DNA of 64,000 nucleotides from CAJBVG01 sp943372995 (GCA_943372995.1 CALSAQ010000005.1:1-64000), one strand, 5' to 3'; shown: positions 50,803 to 59,681, counted from the first letter of the stretch. Notes: generated by a model not told the origin, from the sequence alone. Program-made: numbers and translations.

Positions 50803-51312
50803 ATGAGAAAAGTGATTTTAATGGCTTGCTTTATTTTGGCAGCTACAATTGGTTATAGCCAAGAATTGGGTACAAACATTGGCGACAAAGCTAAAGATGT
50901 TGTACTAATGGATGTAAACGGCAACGAGATGAAACTCTCGTCGATAAAAGGTAAAATTGTACTATTAGACTTTTGGGCATCGTGGTGTGGACCTTGTCGT
51001 ATGGAAAACCCAAATTTAGTTAGGTCGTACGCAAAATATAAAGATGCTAAATACAAAGGTGCTAAAGGTTTTGAGGTATTCAGTGTTTCTTTGGATAAAA
51101 ACAAAGAGGCTTGGGTTGCTGCAATTGCTAAAGACAAATTAGTTTGGCAATACCATGTTAGCGATTTAAAAGGTTGGCAATCGAAAGCTGGTGCGGATTA
51201 CGGAGTAAACTTCATCCCTCAGAACTTCTTAATTAACGAAAAAGGGATTATTGTGGCAAAAAACCTTAGAGGCGAAGAGCTTGATAAAGAATTAGATAAA
51301 CTTTTGAAATAA
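50803..51312 (+). CDS. TlpA-like thioredoxin, exported
   Basis: 169 residues from MRKVILMACFILAATIGYSQ (signal peptide); the longest frame (50755) adds 16 residues and overlaps the promoter. It is a thioredoxin fold with WASWCGPCRMENP at about 66-78 (CxxC active site) and the cis-Pro region NFIPQNFLINEKG. It likely reduces disulfides in the periplasm, for example in cytochrome c maturation or envelope repair. An intrinsic terminator follows (51327-51364). Confidence 0.9.
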   Translation: MRKVILMACFILAATIGYSQELGTNIGDKAKDVVLMDVNGNEMKLSSIKGKIVLLDFWASWCGPCRMENPNLVRSYAKYKDAKYKGAKGFEVFSVSLDKNKEAWVAAIAKDKLVWQYHVSDLKGWQSKAGADYGVNFIPQNFLINEKGIIVAKNLRGEELDKELDKLLK

Positions 51313-51326
51313 GGAATAATCCAAAT

Positions 51327-51364
51327 AAAAAATTCTCTCTACAGTGCTGTGGGGAGAATTTTTT
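51327..51364 (+). terminator. Intrinsic terminator of the thioredoxin gene
   Basis: Stem aaaaaattctc/gagaatttttt with a 16-base loop, followed by tattttt. Confidence 0.8.
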
Positions 51365-51403
51365 ATTTTTGAGCCTGACAAACTGACCCTAACAAGGGCT
51401 TGG

Positions 51404-51422
51404 CAAGTATTTTGAATACTTG
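51404..51422 (+). promoter_or_regulatory. Inverted repeat upstream of grpE-dnaJ
   Basis: caagtatt-ttg-aatacttg is a perfect 8+8 inverted repeat, 35 bases before the grpE start. Upstream is a ctgacaaactgac direct repeat. It may be the operator or promoter element of a heat-shock regulator; this is not the CIRCE sequence. Confidence 0.5.
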
Positions 51423-51456
51423 TATAGAGTTTAAAAAAATTGAATAGTAGAACGAA

Positions 51457-52032
51457 ATGACAGAGCAACACGCGGAAAATATGACAAATGAACCTATCGA
51501 TTCACAAGAATTGGAGCAAAACGAGTCATCAGAATCGACAAACGAAAACGTTGAATCGCAAAACGAGATTATAGAGTTACCTATTGAGGAGCAATTAAAA
51601 GCTCAACTAGATGAGGCAAATGATAAATACATCAGACTTTTGGCTGAATTCGATAATTTCAAAAGAAGAACAGCAAAAGAACGTATAGACCTAATCAAAA
51701 TAGCTAACGCAGAAACGTTAAAATCTCTAATTACTGTTTTAGATGATTTCGACAGGGCACAAAAATCGATGGATAGTGCTCAAGATATCGATGCGTTGAA
51801 AGAGGGCTTGAAACTCGTGCATTTGAAATTAAAAAACACTTTAACCGCACAAGGCTTAAAAGAAATGGAAAGTTCTATTGGAAAAGTATTTGATACCGAT
51901 CAACACGAAGCAGTGACCAATATTGCTGCTCCTTCTGAGGAGATGAAAGGCAAAGTGATTGATGAATTAGAAAAAGGATATTTATTAAACGACAAAGTGA
52001 TTCGATTCGCTAAAGTTGTTGTAGGAGCATAA
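51457..52032 (+). CDS. grpE: Nucleotide exchange factor GrpE
   Basis: 191 residues with a long charged N-terminal tail. The central coiled coil (LKAQLDEANDKYIRLLAEFDNFKRRTAKERID) and C-terminal beta domain (MESSIGKVFDTDQHEAVTNI ... VIRFAKVVVG) are GrpE signatures. It releases ADP from DnaK. It is followed after 4 bases by dnaJ in one operon; dnaK is not in the window. An inverted repeat at 51404-51422 lies just upstream. Confidence 0.93.
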   Translation: MTEQHAENMTNEPIDSQELEQNESSESTNENVESQNEIIELPIEEQLKAQLDEANDKYIRLLAEFDNFKRRTAKERIDLIKIANAETLKSLITVLDDFDRAQKSMDSAQDIDALKEGLKLVHLKLKNTLTAQGLKEMESSIGKVFDTDQHEAVTNIAAPSEEMKGKVIDELEKGYLLNDKVIRFAKVVVGA

Positions 52033-52036
52033 TAAC

Positions 52037-53191
52037 ATGGCAAAAAGAGATTATTACGACATATTAGGTGTTTCGAGAAATGCTGATGCTGATGAGATAA
52101 AGAAAGCTTATCGTAAGCTTGCTATAAAATACCATCCAGATAAAAATCCTGGCGACAAAGCAGCGGAAGATAAATTTAAAGAAGCAGCTGAGGCATATGA
52201 AGTATTGAGCAGCCCAGAAAAGAAACAACGTTATGATCAATTTGGTCATGCAGGTGGTGGAGCTAGTGCTGCTGGTGGATATGGTGGTGGTGGAATGAAT
52301 ATGGAAGATATCTTTAGTCAGTTTGGCGATATCTTCGGAGGAGGTAGCCCGTTCGAGGGATTCTTTGGTGGCGGTGGAACAAGAGGCGGAAGAAGAGTGC
52401 AAAAAGGATCTAACCTTCGTATAAAAGTAAAATTAACGCTCGAAGAAATTACCAACGGAGTAGAGAAAACCATTAAAGTACAAAAAATGGTTTCTTGTAA
52501 AACATGTGGTGGTTCTGGGGCAAAAGATAAAACAGCATTTTCAACATGTGGTACCTGTGGAGGTGCAGGAAGTGTAAGAAGAGTACAGAATACTATTCTT
52601 GGTCAGATGCAAACTACTACCACCTGCCCTACTTGTAACGGCGAAGGGCAAACCATTACTTCTAAATGTGGAACTTGCCATGGTGAAGGAGTTGAGCGTG
52701 GTGAAGAAACTATTAGCATAAATATTCCAGCTGGTGTTGTTGATGGTATGCAGTTGTCGATGACAGGCAAAGGTAATTCTGCTCCAAGAGGCGGTATCCC
52801 TGGCGATTTATTAATCTTAATTGAAGAGGTAGAACATAAATCTTTAAAAAGAGATGGCATAAATATTATTTACGATTTATACATCAGTTTTATTGATGCT
52901 GCTTTAGGAACTAGTATAGAAATACCAACCATTGACGGTAAGGCAAGAATTAAAATAGAACCCGGCACTCAGGCTGGTAGAATTCTTCGCTTAAAAGGTA
53001 AAGGAATAAAAGACATCAATTCTTATCAAAAAGGAGATCAGTTGGTGCATGTAAATATATGGACACCAAAATCGCTCACACGAGAAGAAAGAATGGCTTT
53101 AGAAAAACTACAAGACTCCCCTAACTTCAAACCAAATCCGGATAAAAACGATAAAGGTTTCTTCGAGAGAATGAAGGAATATTTTGAGTAA
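52037..53191 (+). CDS. dnaJ: Chaperone DnaJ
   Basis: 384 residues, type I. The J-domain with HPD (KYHPDKNPGD) is followed by a Gly/Phe linker (about 75-125). Four CxxCxGxG zinc motifs (CKTCGGSG, CGTCGGAG, CPTCNGEG, CGTCHGEG, about 155-230) and C-terminal substrate-binding domains complete it. It is DnaK's co-chaperone. It is co-transcribed with grpE. An intergenic heptamer array begins 4 bases beyond its stop. Confidence 0.95.
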   Translation: MAKRDYYDILGVSRNADADEIKKAYRKLAIKYHPDKNPGDKAAEDKFKEAAEAYEVLSSPEKKQRYDQFGHAGGGASAAGGYGGGGMNMEDIFSQFGDIFGGGSPFEGFFGGGGTRGGRRVQKGSNLRIKVKLTLEEITNGVEKTIKVQKMVSCKTCGGSGAKDKTAFSTCGTCGGAGSVRRVQNTILGQMQTTTTCPTCNGEGQTITSKCGTCHGEGVERGEETISINIPAGVVDGMQLSMTGKGNSAPRGGIPGDLLILIEEVEHKSLKRDGINIIYDLYISFIDAALGTSIEIPTIDGKARIKIEPGTQAGRILRLKGKGIKDINSYQKGDQLVHVNIWTPKSLTREERMALEKLQDSPNFKPNPDKNDKGFFERMKEYFE

Positions 53192-53195
53192 GAGG

Positions 53196-53251
53196 ATACA
53201 AGACACAGGACACAAGACACAGGACACAGGACACAGGACACAAGACTCAGG
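53196..53251. repeat. Heptamer array, ACACARG family (8 units), right strand orientation
   Basis: Eight perfect-register 7-bp units: atacaag, acacagg, acacaag, acacagg, acacagg, acacagg, acacaag, actcagg. It fills the space between dnaJ and the four-helix-bundle gene stop. The same family, inverted, lies at 53697-53745. Confidence 0.95.
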
Positions 53252-53253
53252 AT

Positions 53254-53604
53254 TTATGAGTACTTTAGAATTATGGTGTATAGCATCTTTTGAATACTTG
53301 TTGTTTTTTTTAACAGCTCTTCTGTTTTTTCTTCAGAAATGTATCCTATGTTTTTAGACACAATTATTTGTGTTTGTAATTCGTATGAAGAGCCATTTGC
53401 TATAGATAAAAATTGAATAAATTCTTTATCACTTTTTCTCCCAGATCCTTCTGCTATATTTGATGGAATAGAGATTGAACATCTTCTCATCTGCGACGTT
53501 AAACCAAATATTTCGTTTTTAGGATAATGAGATGTAGCATTATAAATTTCTGTTGTAAGCTCAATCGCTTTAGTCCACACTTCTAACTTTTTAAAATTAT
53601 GCAT
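53254..53604 (-). CDS. Four-helix-bundle protein of the S23/IVP family
   Basis: 116 residues, a full-length match to the four-helix-bundle (23S rRNA intervening-sequence) family: FKKLEVWTKAIELTTEIYNAT, YPKNEIFGLTSQMRRCSISIPSNIAEGSGRKSDKEF and the helical tail (EEKTEELLKKTTSIQKMLY). The Avd accessory proteins of diversity-generating retroelements share this fold, but no reverse transcriptase is nearby. The function of stand-alone copies is unknown. It is bracketed by inverted heptamer arrays of one family (53196-53251 and 53697-53745). Confidence 0.9.
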   Translation of the reverse strand: MHNFKKLEVWTKAIELTTEIYNATSHYPKNEIFGLTSQMRRCSISIPSNIAEGSGRKSDKEFIQFLSIANGSSYELQTQIIVSKNIGYISEEKTEELLKKTTSIQKMLYTIILKYS

Positions 53605-53696
53605 AAGAATGAAAAAAATAATCTATTCAAATAAATAGCAATAAGTTTAATTCTACAACCGCATAAATACATCTTTCTTAAAATTGCATCTCTAAA

Positions 53697-53745
53697 CCTG
53701 TGTCCTTCGTCCTGCGTCTTGTGTCTTGAATCCCATGTCTCATGT
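53697..53745. repeat. Heptamer array, ACACARG family inverted (7 units)
   Basis: Seven units on the + strand: cctgtgt, ccttcgt, cctgcgt, cttgtgt, cttgaat, cccatgt, ctcatgt. Read on the minus strand they match acacagg/acacaag. The array lies 93-141 bases upstream of the four-helix-bundle gene. Confidence 0.92.
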
Positions 53746-53803
53746 CTTTTACAAAAAAAAGTCAAGTCAATTTATTACTTTAGCATAAAACAATATTGTA
53801 AAT

Positions 53804-54712
53804 ATGTTAAAAATAGAAAACATCGTTAAGCAATACGAAAATCATCTTGCGCTTAACGACGTCAGTATGGTAGTGCCCGAAGGTTCTGTATTTGGATTAC
53901 TCGGTCCGAATGGTGCTGGAAAGACTTCATTAATTCGCATTATCAATCAGATCACCGCACCCGATTCTGGAAAAGTTTATTTCAAAAACGAATTACTTCA
54001 TCCCTCACATATAAATAAAATAGGATACCTACCTGAAGAAAGAGGTTTGTATAAAAAGATGGAAATAGGCGAGCAAATTTTATACCTCGCACAACTCAAA
54101 GGTTTGAATAGAAATGATTCCATGTCGAGAGCTAAATATTGGTTCGAGAAAATGGAAATTCAGTCGTGGTGGAAAAAGAAAGTAGAAGAGCTTTCGAAAG
54201 GAATGCAACAGAAAGTTCAATTCATCGCCACTATTATTCATGAACCCGAATTACTCATATTAGATGAGCCTTTCAGCGGTTTCGACCCTGTTAATGCCGA
54301 TATTATTAAAAATGAATTCCTAGAGCTTAATAAAAAAGGGACTACCATTATTTTCTCTTCACATCGAATGGAATCGGTAGAACAACTTTGTGATCATATT
54401 GCACTAATCAATAAATCAAAAAAAATTCTAGAAGGTAGTGTGTTCTCCATCAGAAATCAATATAAAGAACATCTGTATAGAGTACATATTCAAACAGGAA
54501 AATCGGAAGCTGAAATTAGAAATAGTGGCCTTAATATTATTTCTATCGAAAATAATTTACATACCATTCAACTCGGCATTAAGATAGATGAAGGTAAAAC
54601 TGTAAATGATACCATCAACAAATTAATTTCTCATTTCGATTTAGTTTCTTTCGAAGAAATTATTCCATCAATTCACGATATATTTATTAAAAACGTAACC
54701 CAAACTAATTAA
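53804..54712 (+). CDS. ABC transporter ATP-binding protein (NatA-like)
   Basis: 302 residues. Walker A GPNGAGKTS (34-42), signature ELSKGMQQKVQF, Walker B LLILDEPFSGFDP and a His switch (FSSHRMESV) are intact. The DUF4162-like C-terminal segment is typical of NatA-type exporters. It starts 58 bases after the heptamer array. It pairs with the permease downstream (4-base gap) as a Na+ or drug-type exporter; the substrate is unknown. Confidence 0.92.
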   Translation: MLKIENIVKQYENHLALNDVSMVVPEGSVFGLLGPNGAGKTSLIRIINQITAPDSGKVYFKNELLHPSHINKIGYLPEERGLYKKMEIGEQILYLAQLKGLNRNDSMSRAKYWFEKMEIQSWWKKKVEELSKGMQQKVQFIATIIHEPELLILDEPFSGFDPVNADIIKNEFLELNKKGTTIIFSSHRMESVEQLCDHIALINKSKKILEGSVFSIRNQYKEHLYRVHIQTGKSEAEIRNSGLNIISIENNLHTIQLGIKIDEGKTVNDTINKLISHFDLVSFEEIIPSIHDIFIKNVTQTN

Positions 54713-54716
54713 TCGA

Positions 54717-56048
54717 ATGAAAAAAATTGCTTTAATTATCAGCAGAGAATACCTCAGCAGAGTAAAGAAGAAGTCGTTTATCATCATGACTTTCTTGGGT
54801 CCGATTTTAATTGCAGGAATGTATGCAGTTGCCATTTGGTTAGCCGTGAATGCTGATGAAATGAATAAGAAAAAAAATGTATACGTAATCGATGAGAGCA
54901 AAGCATTTACTGGACACTTAAGAGATTCTAAATCTTTAAGTTTTGAATACGTAGATCAGGATTTAGAAGAAGCAAAAAACTCTATTGCGAATAATGAAGA
55001 TTCTTACGTACTCTATATTCCTAATTTAAGTAAGGATTTATCGGGAGTTCAACTCTACTCCGTAAAACAAGCCAGCATTTCTGTAGTCAATTATATTGAA
55101 AAAGAAATTGAAGCAGAGTTGAAAGATAAAAAATTAGTAGAGAATGGCATTTCCAGAGATATTCTCAAAAGTTTAAACATGAATGTATCGCTAAAAACCA
55201 TACGAATAACTGAAAAAGGAGAAGAAAGTGGAAGTGCAGGAGCAAGTTATGGCATAGGCATGTTAGCTTCTATCTTAATCTACCTCTTCATCTTTTTATA
55301 TGGCGTACAAGTGATGCGAGGAGTTATTGAAGAGAAAAATAATCGTATTGTAGAAGTCATTATTTCTTCTGTAAAACCCTTCCAACTGATGATGGGTAAA
55401 ATCATTGGGATTGCATTGGTTGGATTAACACAGTTTATTCTATGGGTAGTATTAACAATGAGCATAAGCGGTTTGGTTACCCAAAAATTTACAGCTGATA
55501 CTACTATAAACAAAATTGAGCAAGTTGAAAATACTACAGGTATAGAAGGGGCTTCTTCTGGCTTCGATAAATCGCAACAAGTAAGCAGCAACGATGTTGC
55601 TGAAATTATGAATGCCATCAATACCATTAACTTCCCTCTTCTGTTAGGTTCATTCTTGTTTTATTTCTTAGCGGGTTATTTATTGTACAGTGCTATGTTT
55701 GCAGCTATTGGATCTGCAGTTGATAGCGAATCGGAAACTCAACAGTTTATGTTCCCAGTTACAATACCTTTAATTTTCTCCTTTGTACTTTCAAGTTCAA
55801 CGGTAGTAAATAACCCTGATGGACCCATAGCCTTTTGGTTGTCTATGATTCCACTCACCTCCCCTGTGGTGATGATGGTGAGAATTCCTTTCGGTGTTCC
55901 AGTATGGCAATTAGTTTGTTCAATGATTTTGTTGGTGCTAGGTTTCTTAGGTACTGTATGGATTGCTGCAAAAATATACCGCACAGGTATTTTAATGTAT
56001 GGCAAGAAAGTAACCTTCAAGGAAATGATGAAGTGGATAAGGTATTAG
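54717..56048 (+). CDS. ABC transporter permease (NatB-like, ABC-2)
   Basis: 443 residues. An N-terminal transmembrane helix (FIIMTFLGPILIAGMYAVAIWL) is followed by a large extracytoplasmic loop (about 45-170). A cluster of five helices from about residue 180 includes GVQVMRGVIEEKNNRIVEVIISSVKPFQLMMGKIIG, the ABC-2/NatB signature. It forms the export channel with the preceding ATPase. Its stop is 2 bases before an octamer array that fills the gap to the next gene. Confidence 0.9.
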   Translation: MKKIALIISREYLSRVKKKSFIIMTFLGPILIAGMYAVAIWLAVNADEMNKKKNVYVIDESKAFTGHLRDSKSLSFEYVDQDLEEAKNSIANNEDSYVLYIPNLSKDLSGVQLYSVKQASISVVNYIEKEIEAELKDKKLVENGISRDILKSLNMNVSLKTIRITEKGEESGSAGASYGIGMLASILIYLFIFLYGVQVMRGVIEEKNNRIVEVIISSVKPFQLMMGKIIGIALVGLTQFILWVVLTMSISGLVTQKFTADTTINKIEQVENTTGIEGASSGFDKSQQVSSNDVAEIMNAINTINFPLLLGSFLFYFLAGYLLYSAMFAAIGSAVDSESETQQFMFPVTIPLIFSFVLSSSTVVNNPDGPIAFWLSMIPLTSPVVMMVRIPFGVPVWQLVCSMILLVLGFLGTVWIAAKIYRTGILMYGKKVTFKEMMKWIRY

Positions 56049-56050
56049 GT

Positions 56051-56100
56051 CGTGTGCTCGTGATTCGTGTGCTCGTGATTCGTGTGCTCGTGTGCTCGTG
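56051..56100. repeat. Octamer/heptamer array (CGTGTGCT/CGTGATT) filling a convergent gap
   Basis: cgtgtgct, cgtgatt, cgtgtgct, cgtgatt, cgtgtgct, cgtgtgct, cgtg: 50 bases that occupy the whole space between the ABC permease stop (56046-56048) and the minus-strand stop at 56101. The same family occurs at 23034 and (inverted) 37648. Confidence 0.92.
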
Positions 56101-57558
56101 TTAATTTTTTATCGATTGTTCTAAATCTTTAAGGGGGATAATAGTTTTTACTCCGTAGCTTTTTAATGGCCAAGATTGTATAATGGTTTCAACTTTTATG
56201 CTGCGATCTTTTATTGCCTGGTATAAGCCTGCTTGTCTTTTACTGGCTTTCTTTATCGTTCCCTCCTGCTCTATCCAAACCAAATCATCTTCAAAAAGAA
56301 TTTTCTCTTTTGGGAAATAGTACATTAAATAATCTTGTGTGTGAGCCGACTGTTCTCCAATAAAATAAATACACATGCTATAACTTCCATCACTTATCCA
56401 CAAACTATCATTTACTTCTTTCCCTTTTAATGCCCTAGGTTCTAATTCTAAACTATCAGGCTCAATGCTGTGTTTTGCGTTAACTAAATACGTCAAATAA
56501 GCTGCACTATATTTTGCATGAATAATCTCTGCTCCTTTATGAACAAATGCCCTTACTCCAGCTATATAATGATTATGAAAATGTCCGTACACAAAATATC
56601 TTATGGGTTTATTCGGAGCTATCTTTTTTGCTTCACTAATAATTAACTCTCCGTTTTTACTACTTAATGGAGCCTCTGCAACTAGTAGAAAATCTTTAAA
56701 ATTCACCAATAATACTTTATCATCAGAATGATGTAGAGAAATGAAATAAATATGGTCATTATATTTATCTATACTCACATGTGGAGTTATAACGGTATCA
56801 CTTTTAATTGCATAATTTTTCGGAGTAATTAATGGATTGTTAACCTTTACTTCTTCAGCAACAAACATCGTATTAATTTCATCATTTAATTTACCATTTA
56901 ACTTTACAACACTTACCTTACTCGGATAATGTATATGTTCCCTTTTAATGTAGTTTTTATAATGGTATACATCCTGTACGTCGCCATACAAAGAAGAATA
57001 ACTAAGCGTTACAATTTTATCTACTAAATAATTTTCTTTGTTTATATGTACTGCTACTTTTGTATTATTTATTTTAGTCTGAAAAATTAGATGATGTACA
57101 TCCGACGTTTTTATTATATTTTGTTGATGATTGAAAAAATAACTCAACATCAATACCGGTGTATATCTTAATGTATTAAACAATTCTTCTATATACCTGC
57201 TCTTATTTATCACAGAGAGTTCTTTACTTCCATAGTCAACAAACAATAAAGTATCTTTTTTGAAATACGTTTGAGAGAAATATTTTCTAGTCCCTTTTGA
57301 TAAGGTATCTGTTTTTATAAAATCGTTTGCATTAAACCAAACAACACCAGTTGTATTATTTTTTAATATATCCCATGGAGCGAAACTGTGATAAAACTCA
57401 TTATTTTCTTCTGTAAACTGAAGCTTCACATAATATTTCTCTAATGGTTTTACTTGTTTATTCCAACATTTTTTCAATGAAACCGAGTTCATTGCGTGTA
57501 CAGAAATGCTACAAAAAAATAAACATAAATAAATGAAGAAGTAGAATATGAATTTCAT
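56101..57558 (-). CDS. Metallo-beta-lactamase-like secreted protein
   Basis: 485 residues with a signal peptide (FIYLCLFFCSISVHAM). The C-terminal half (about 275-470) follows the metallo-beta-lactamase fold: LVAEAPLSSKNGELII, then the motif HFHNHYIAG. The usual HxHxDH has Asn where Asp is expected, so two-metal catalysis may be altered. AEIIHAKYSAAYL and IYFIGEQSAHTQDYLMYYFPKEKILFEDDLVW follow the order of MBL motifs. The N-terminal half is unrecognised. The substrate is unknown. Confidence 0.7.
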   Translation of the reverse strand: MKFIFYFFIYLCLFFCSISVHAMNSVSLKKCWNKQVKPLEKYYVKLQFTEENNEFYHSFAPWDILKNNTTGVVWFNANDFIKTDTLSKGTRKYFSQTYFKKDTLLFVDYGSKELSVINKSRYIEELFNTLRYTPVLMLSYFFNHQQNIIKTSDVHHLIFQTKINNTKVAVHINKENYLVDKIVTLSYSSLYGDVQDVYHYKNYIKREHIHYPSKVSVVKLNGKLNDEINTMFVAEEVKVNNPLITPKNYAIKSDTVITPHVSIDKYNDHIYFISLHHSDDKVLLVNFKDFLLVAEAPLSSKNGELIISEAKKIAPNKPIRYFVYGHFHNHYIAGVRAFVHKGAEIIHAKYSAAYLTYLVNAKHSIEPDSLELEPRALKGKEVNDSLWISDGSYSMCIYFIGEQSAHTQDYLMYYFPKEKILFEDDLVWIEQEGTIKKASKRQAGLYQAIKDRSIKVETIIQSWPLKSYGVKTIIPLKDLEQSIKN

Positions 57559-57615
57559 ATCAATTGGTTTTTGATTAGTTGTTCACAAACTAAATCAATA
57601 AAACACAATGAGTAT

Positions 57616-57653
57616 GTTAATGAAAAGTTAAGGTTTGTTAATGAAAAGTTAAG
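57616..57653. repeat. Two 17-bp direct repeats at the maf 3' end
   Basis: gttaatgaaaagttaag occurs at 57616-57632 and 57637-57653 (21-base period); the second copy overlaps the maf stop codon. Purpose unclear. Confidence 0.7.
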
Positions 57654-58209
57654 ATTTTAAACTATTTAGTTGCTTATATAGTTTTTCAGTAGGTAACCCC
57701 ATCACATTGGTATAAGAGCCATGGATGGCCTCTACAGCTACTACACCAAACCACTCCTGTATTCCGTAAGCTCCTGCTTTATCGTAAGGTTTATACTGTG
57801 TGATGTAATAATTGATCTCATCGTTTGTAAGCTCTTTAATCTCCACATCTGTTTTATCGGTAAAAGAACTTATTTTATGTTGATGTAAAATAGAAACTCC
57901 AGTATATACTTGGTGTGTTTTCCCTGAAAGTAATTTCAGCATTCTAAATGCATCTGCTTCATCTGTGGGTTTACCAAGAATTTCTCCATCAATGGCTACA
58001 ATAGTGTCTGCAGTAATGAGTAGTTCATCGTTAATTTCATCGTCGAAAGCATGTGCTTTTTTTTCAGCAATATATTGTGCTACTTGTTCGGGTAATAGCT
58101 CTGCGGGGTACGATTCATCAACCTCTTTGGTAATTACTTCGAAATCCAAGCCCATCAATTTCAATAATTCTTGTCGGCGTGGCGACTTAGAGAACAGAAT
58201 AATTTTCAT
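57649..58209 (-). CDS. maf: Maf-like nucleotide pyrophosphatase
   Basis: 186 residues. It opens with ILFSKSPRRQELLKLMGLDFEV (SxSPRRxELL is the Maf signature), with ITADTIVAIDGEILGKPTD (catalytic Asp) and AFRMLKLLSGKTHQVYTGVS in the middle, and DKAGAYGIQEW near the end. It removes the pyrophosphate of modified or surplus nucleoside triphosphates. It ends a long minus-strand cluster with the prenyltransferase 6 bases upstream. Confidence 0.93.
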   Translation of the reverse strand: MKIILFSKSPRRQELLKLMGLDFEVITKEVDESYPAELLPEQVAQYIAEKKAHAFDDEINDELLITADTIVAIDGEILGKPTDEADAFRMLKLLSGKTHQVYTGVSILHQHKISSFTDKTDVEIKELTNDEINYYITQYKPYDKAGAYGIQEWFGVVAVEAIHGSYTNVMGLPTEKLYKQLNSLKS

Positions 58210-58215
58210 GAATAA

Positions 58216-59154
58216 TTAAGAGAAATAGTATAACACAGGAATAGCAAAAATTCCCAATATCATTATAATCGACATTAACCTCACTATAAATCTATACTTC
58301 TCGCTTTTGTTGGTAAGGTATAGCATAGCATTAGCAACCACTAATGGCACCTCAATTGCAAATACTATATACATAAGCGGCACATATACTTTATTGAGGT
58401 ATTGCATGTTTTGAATATAAAACAATGCAAAAATAATGAGTACACTTACGATGGTAAATGTAAATTTCGACGACATTTCACCTGCTACAATAGGCAAGGT
58501 TCTTGAATTTGTGGCTTCGTCGCCTGGCATATCGTGTAAATCTTTTACTAATGCATAAAGTAAATTTATACCGAATGCAATTGCACTAAAAAATCCAATA
58601 ACCTTAAAGATAAGAATGGCTACCTGCCTGTATTCTGCGCTTAAATATGATTTGAATAAAACAGGTTCGTACAGTATGGTAAATAATATAGGGAGTATCG
58701 CTATAAAAGCTAAAACTAAATTTCCAATAATAAACTGACGTTTATATTCGGTAGAATAAAACCAAAGTAAACCCACCACAAATATTGGCAGTAAACCTAA
58801 GACCCAAACTTTTAATGCCCACGACAAATACAAGCCAATTAGCACCCCTATTAAACTCAGTATTAAATGAGAAGCCATAGCTACTCTTCTTTTTACTGTT
58901 TTACCAACAATAATGTCGGACTCAGGGCGGTTAATATAATCGCGTTTCAAATCAAAATAATCATTAATGATATAGCCTGCAGTAGTTATACTAACAGTCA
59001 TTAACAACAATAAGAAAAATTGGAAATTGGTGAGTAACAACTCTAATCCAAATGAAGCCAGTATTGGTGCAATAAAGAATTTTCTCAAGAAGTATTGAAG
59101 CAATACTACTAAAACAAGATTAGTTATTCTGAAGAGTTTAAATATTGAACGCAT
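58216..59154 (-). CDS. UbiA family prenyltransferase
   Basis: 312 residues, about eight transmembrane helices. The first Asp-rich motif NDYFDLKRDYINRPESD (about 67-83) and the second DLHDMPGDEATNSRTLP (about 207-223) bind prenyl diphosphate-Mg. It may join isoprenoid chains to a ring or glycerol phosphate (menaquinone or geranylgeranylglyceryl phosphate synthase type); substrate unresolved. It overlaps the KdsC-like gene by one base. Confidence 0.87.
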   Translation of the reverse strand: MRSIFKLFRITNLVLVVLLQYFLRKFFIAPILASFGLELLLTNFQFFLLLLMTVSITTAGYIINDYFDLKRDYINRPESDIIVGKTVKRRVAMASHLILSLIGVLIGLYLSWALKVWVLGLLPIFVVGLLWFYSTEYKRQFIIGNLVLAFIAILPILFTILYEPVLFKSYLSAEYRQVAILIFKVIGFFSAIAFGINLLYALVKDLHDMPGDEATNSRTLPIVAGEMSSKFTFTIVSVLIIFALFYIQNMQYLNKVYVPLMYIVFAIEVPLVVANAMLYLTNKSEKYRFIVRLMSIIMILGIFAIPVLYYFS

Positions 59155-59681
59155 TAGTTTGATCGAGTTAAAACACTGTATTCGTTATTCCAGTCGTTTC
59201 TGGCTTTCATTACTTTCTCTATGACATCTCTCACGCAGCCTTCCCCTCCTTTTTTATCAGAAATATAATGACTAATGGCTTTTATTTCGGGCACTGCATC
59301 CGCAGGTGCTGTAGCTATATTGGCTTTATTCATTACATCAGTATCCGGAATATCATCGCCCATGTACATCACATTTGTCCATGTTTTACCATATTTCAAA
59401 AGTAATGTTTCAATTAATTCGAGTTTGTTCTTAGTGCCTATATGGATTTCTTGAATTCCTAAATTTTCTAATCTCTTCACCACTGTTTGAGTGTTTCCAC
59501 CGGAGATGACCATAAGTACATATCCCATTTTAGCCGCTAACTGAATAGCATAGCCATCGCGTATAAACATTCGACGTAATTGCTCACCCGATTCGGTAAC
59601 CAACACGCTACCATCTGTTAATACACCATCTAAATCGAGTATTATGGTATCGATATCTTTCAGACGAGAAATGTACGACAT
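59154..59681 (-). CDS. KdsC-like HAD phosphatase (3-deoxy-D-manno-octulosonate 8-phosphate phosphatase type)
   Basis: 175 residues. The HAD motif I is LDLDGVLTDG (nucleophile Asp and Asp+2); VISGGNTQTV is motif II, and the motif III/IV region is GDDIPDTDVM. It lacks a cap domain, matching the tetrameric C0 KdsC family. It would make Kdo for lipopolysaccharide, or a related sialic-type sugar. It overlaps the prenyltransferase by one base; the iscX gene is 42 bases upstream. Confidence 0.9.
   Translation of the reverse strand: MSYISRLKDIDTIILDLDGVLTDGSVLVTESGEQLRRMFIRDGYAIQLAAKMGYVLMVISGGNTQTVVKRLENLGIQEIHIGTKNKLELIETLLLKYGKTWTNVMYMGDDIPDTDVMNKANIATAPADAVPEIKAISHYISDKKGGEGCVRDVIEKVMKARNDWNNEYSVLTRSN

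Noticed and set aside
53254..53604. Four-helix-bundle gene as part of a diversity-generating retroelement
   Set aside because: The fold is shared with Avd, but no reverse transcriptase, template repeat or variable repeat is seen nearby.
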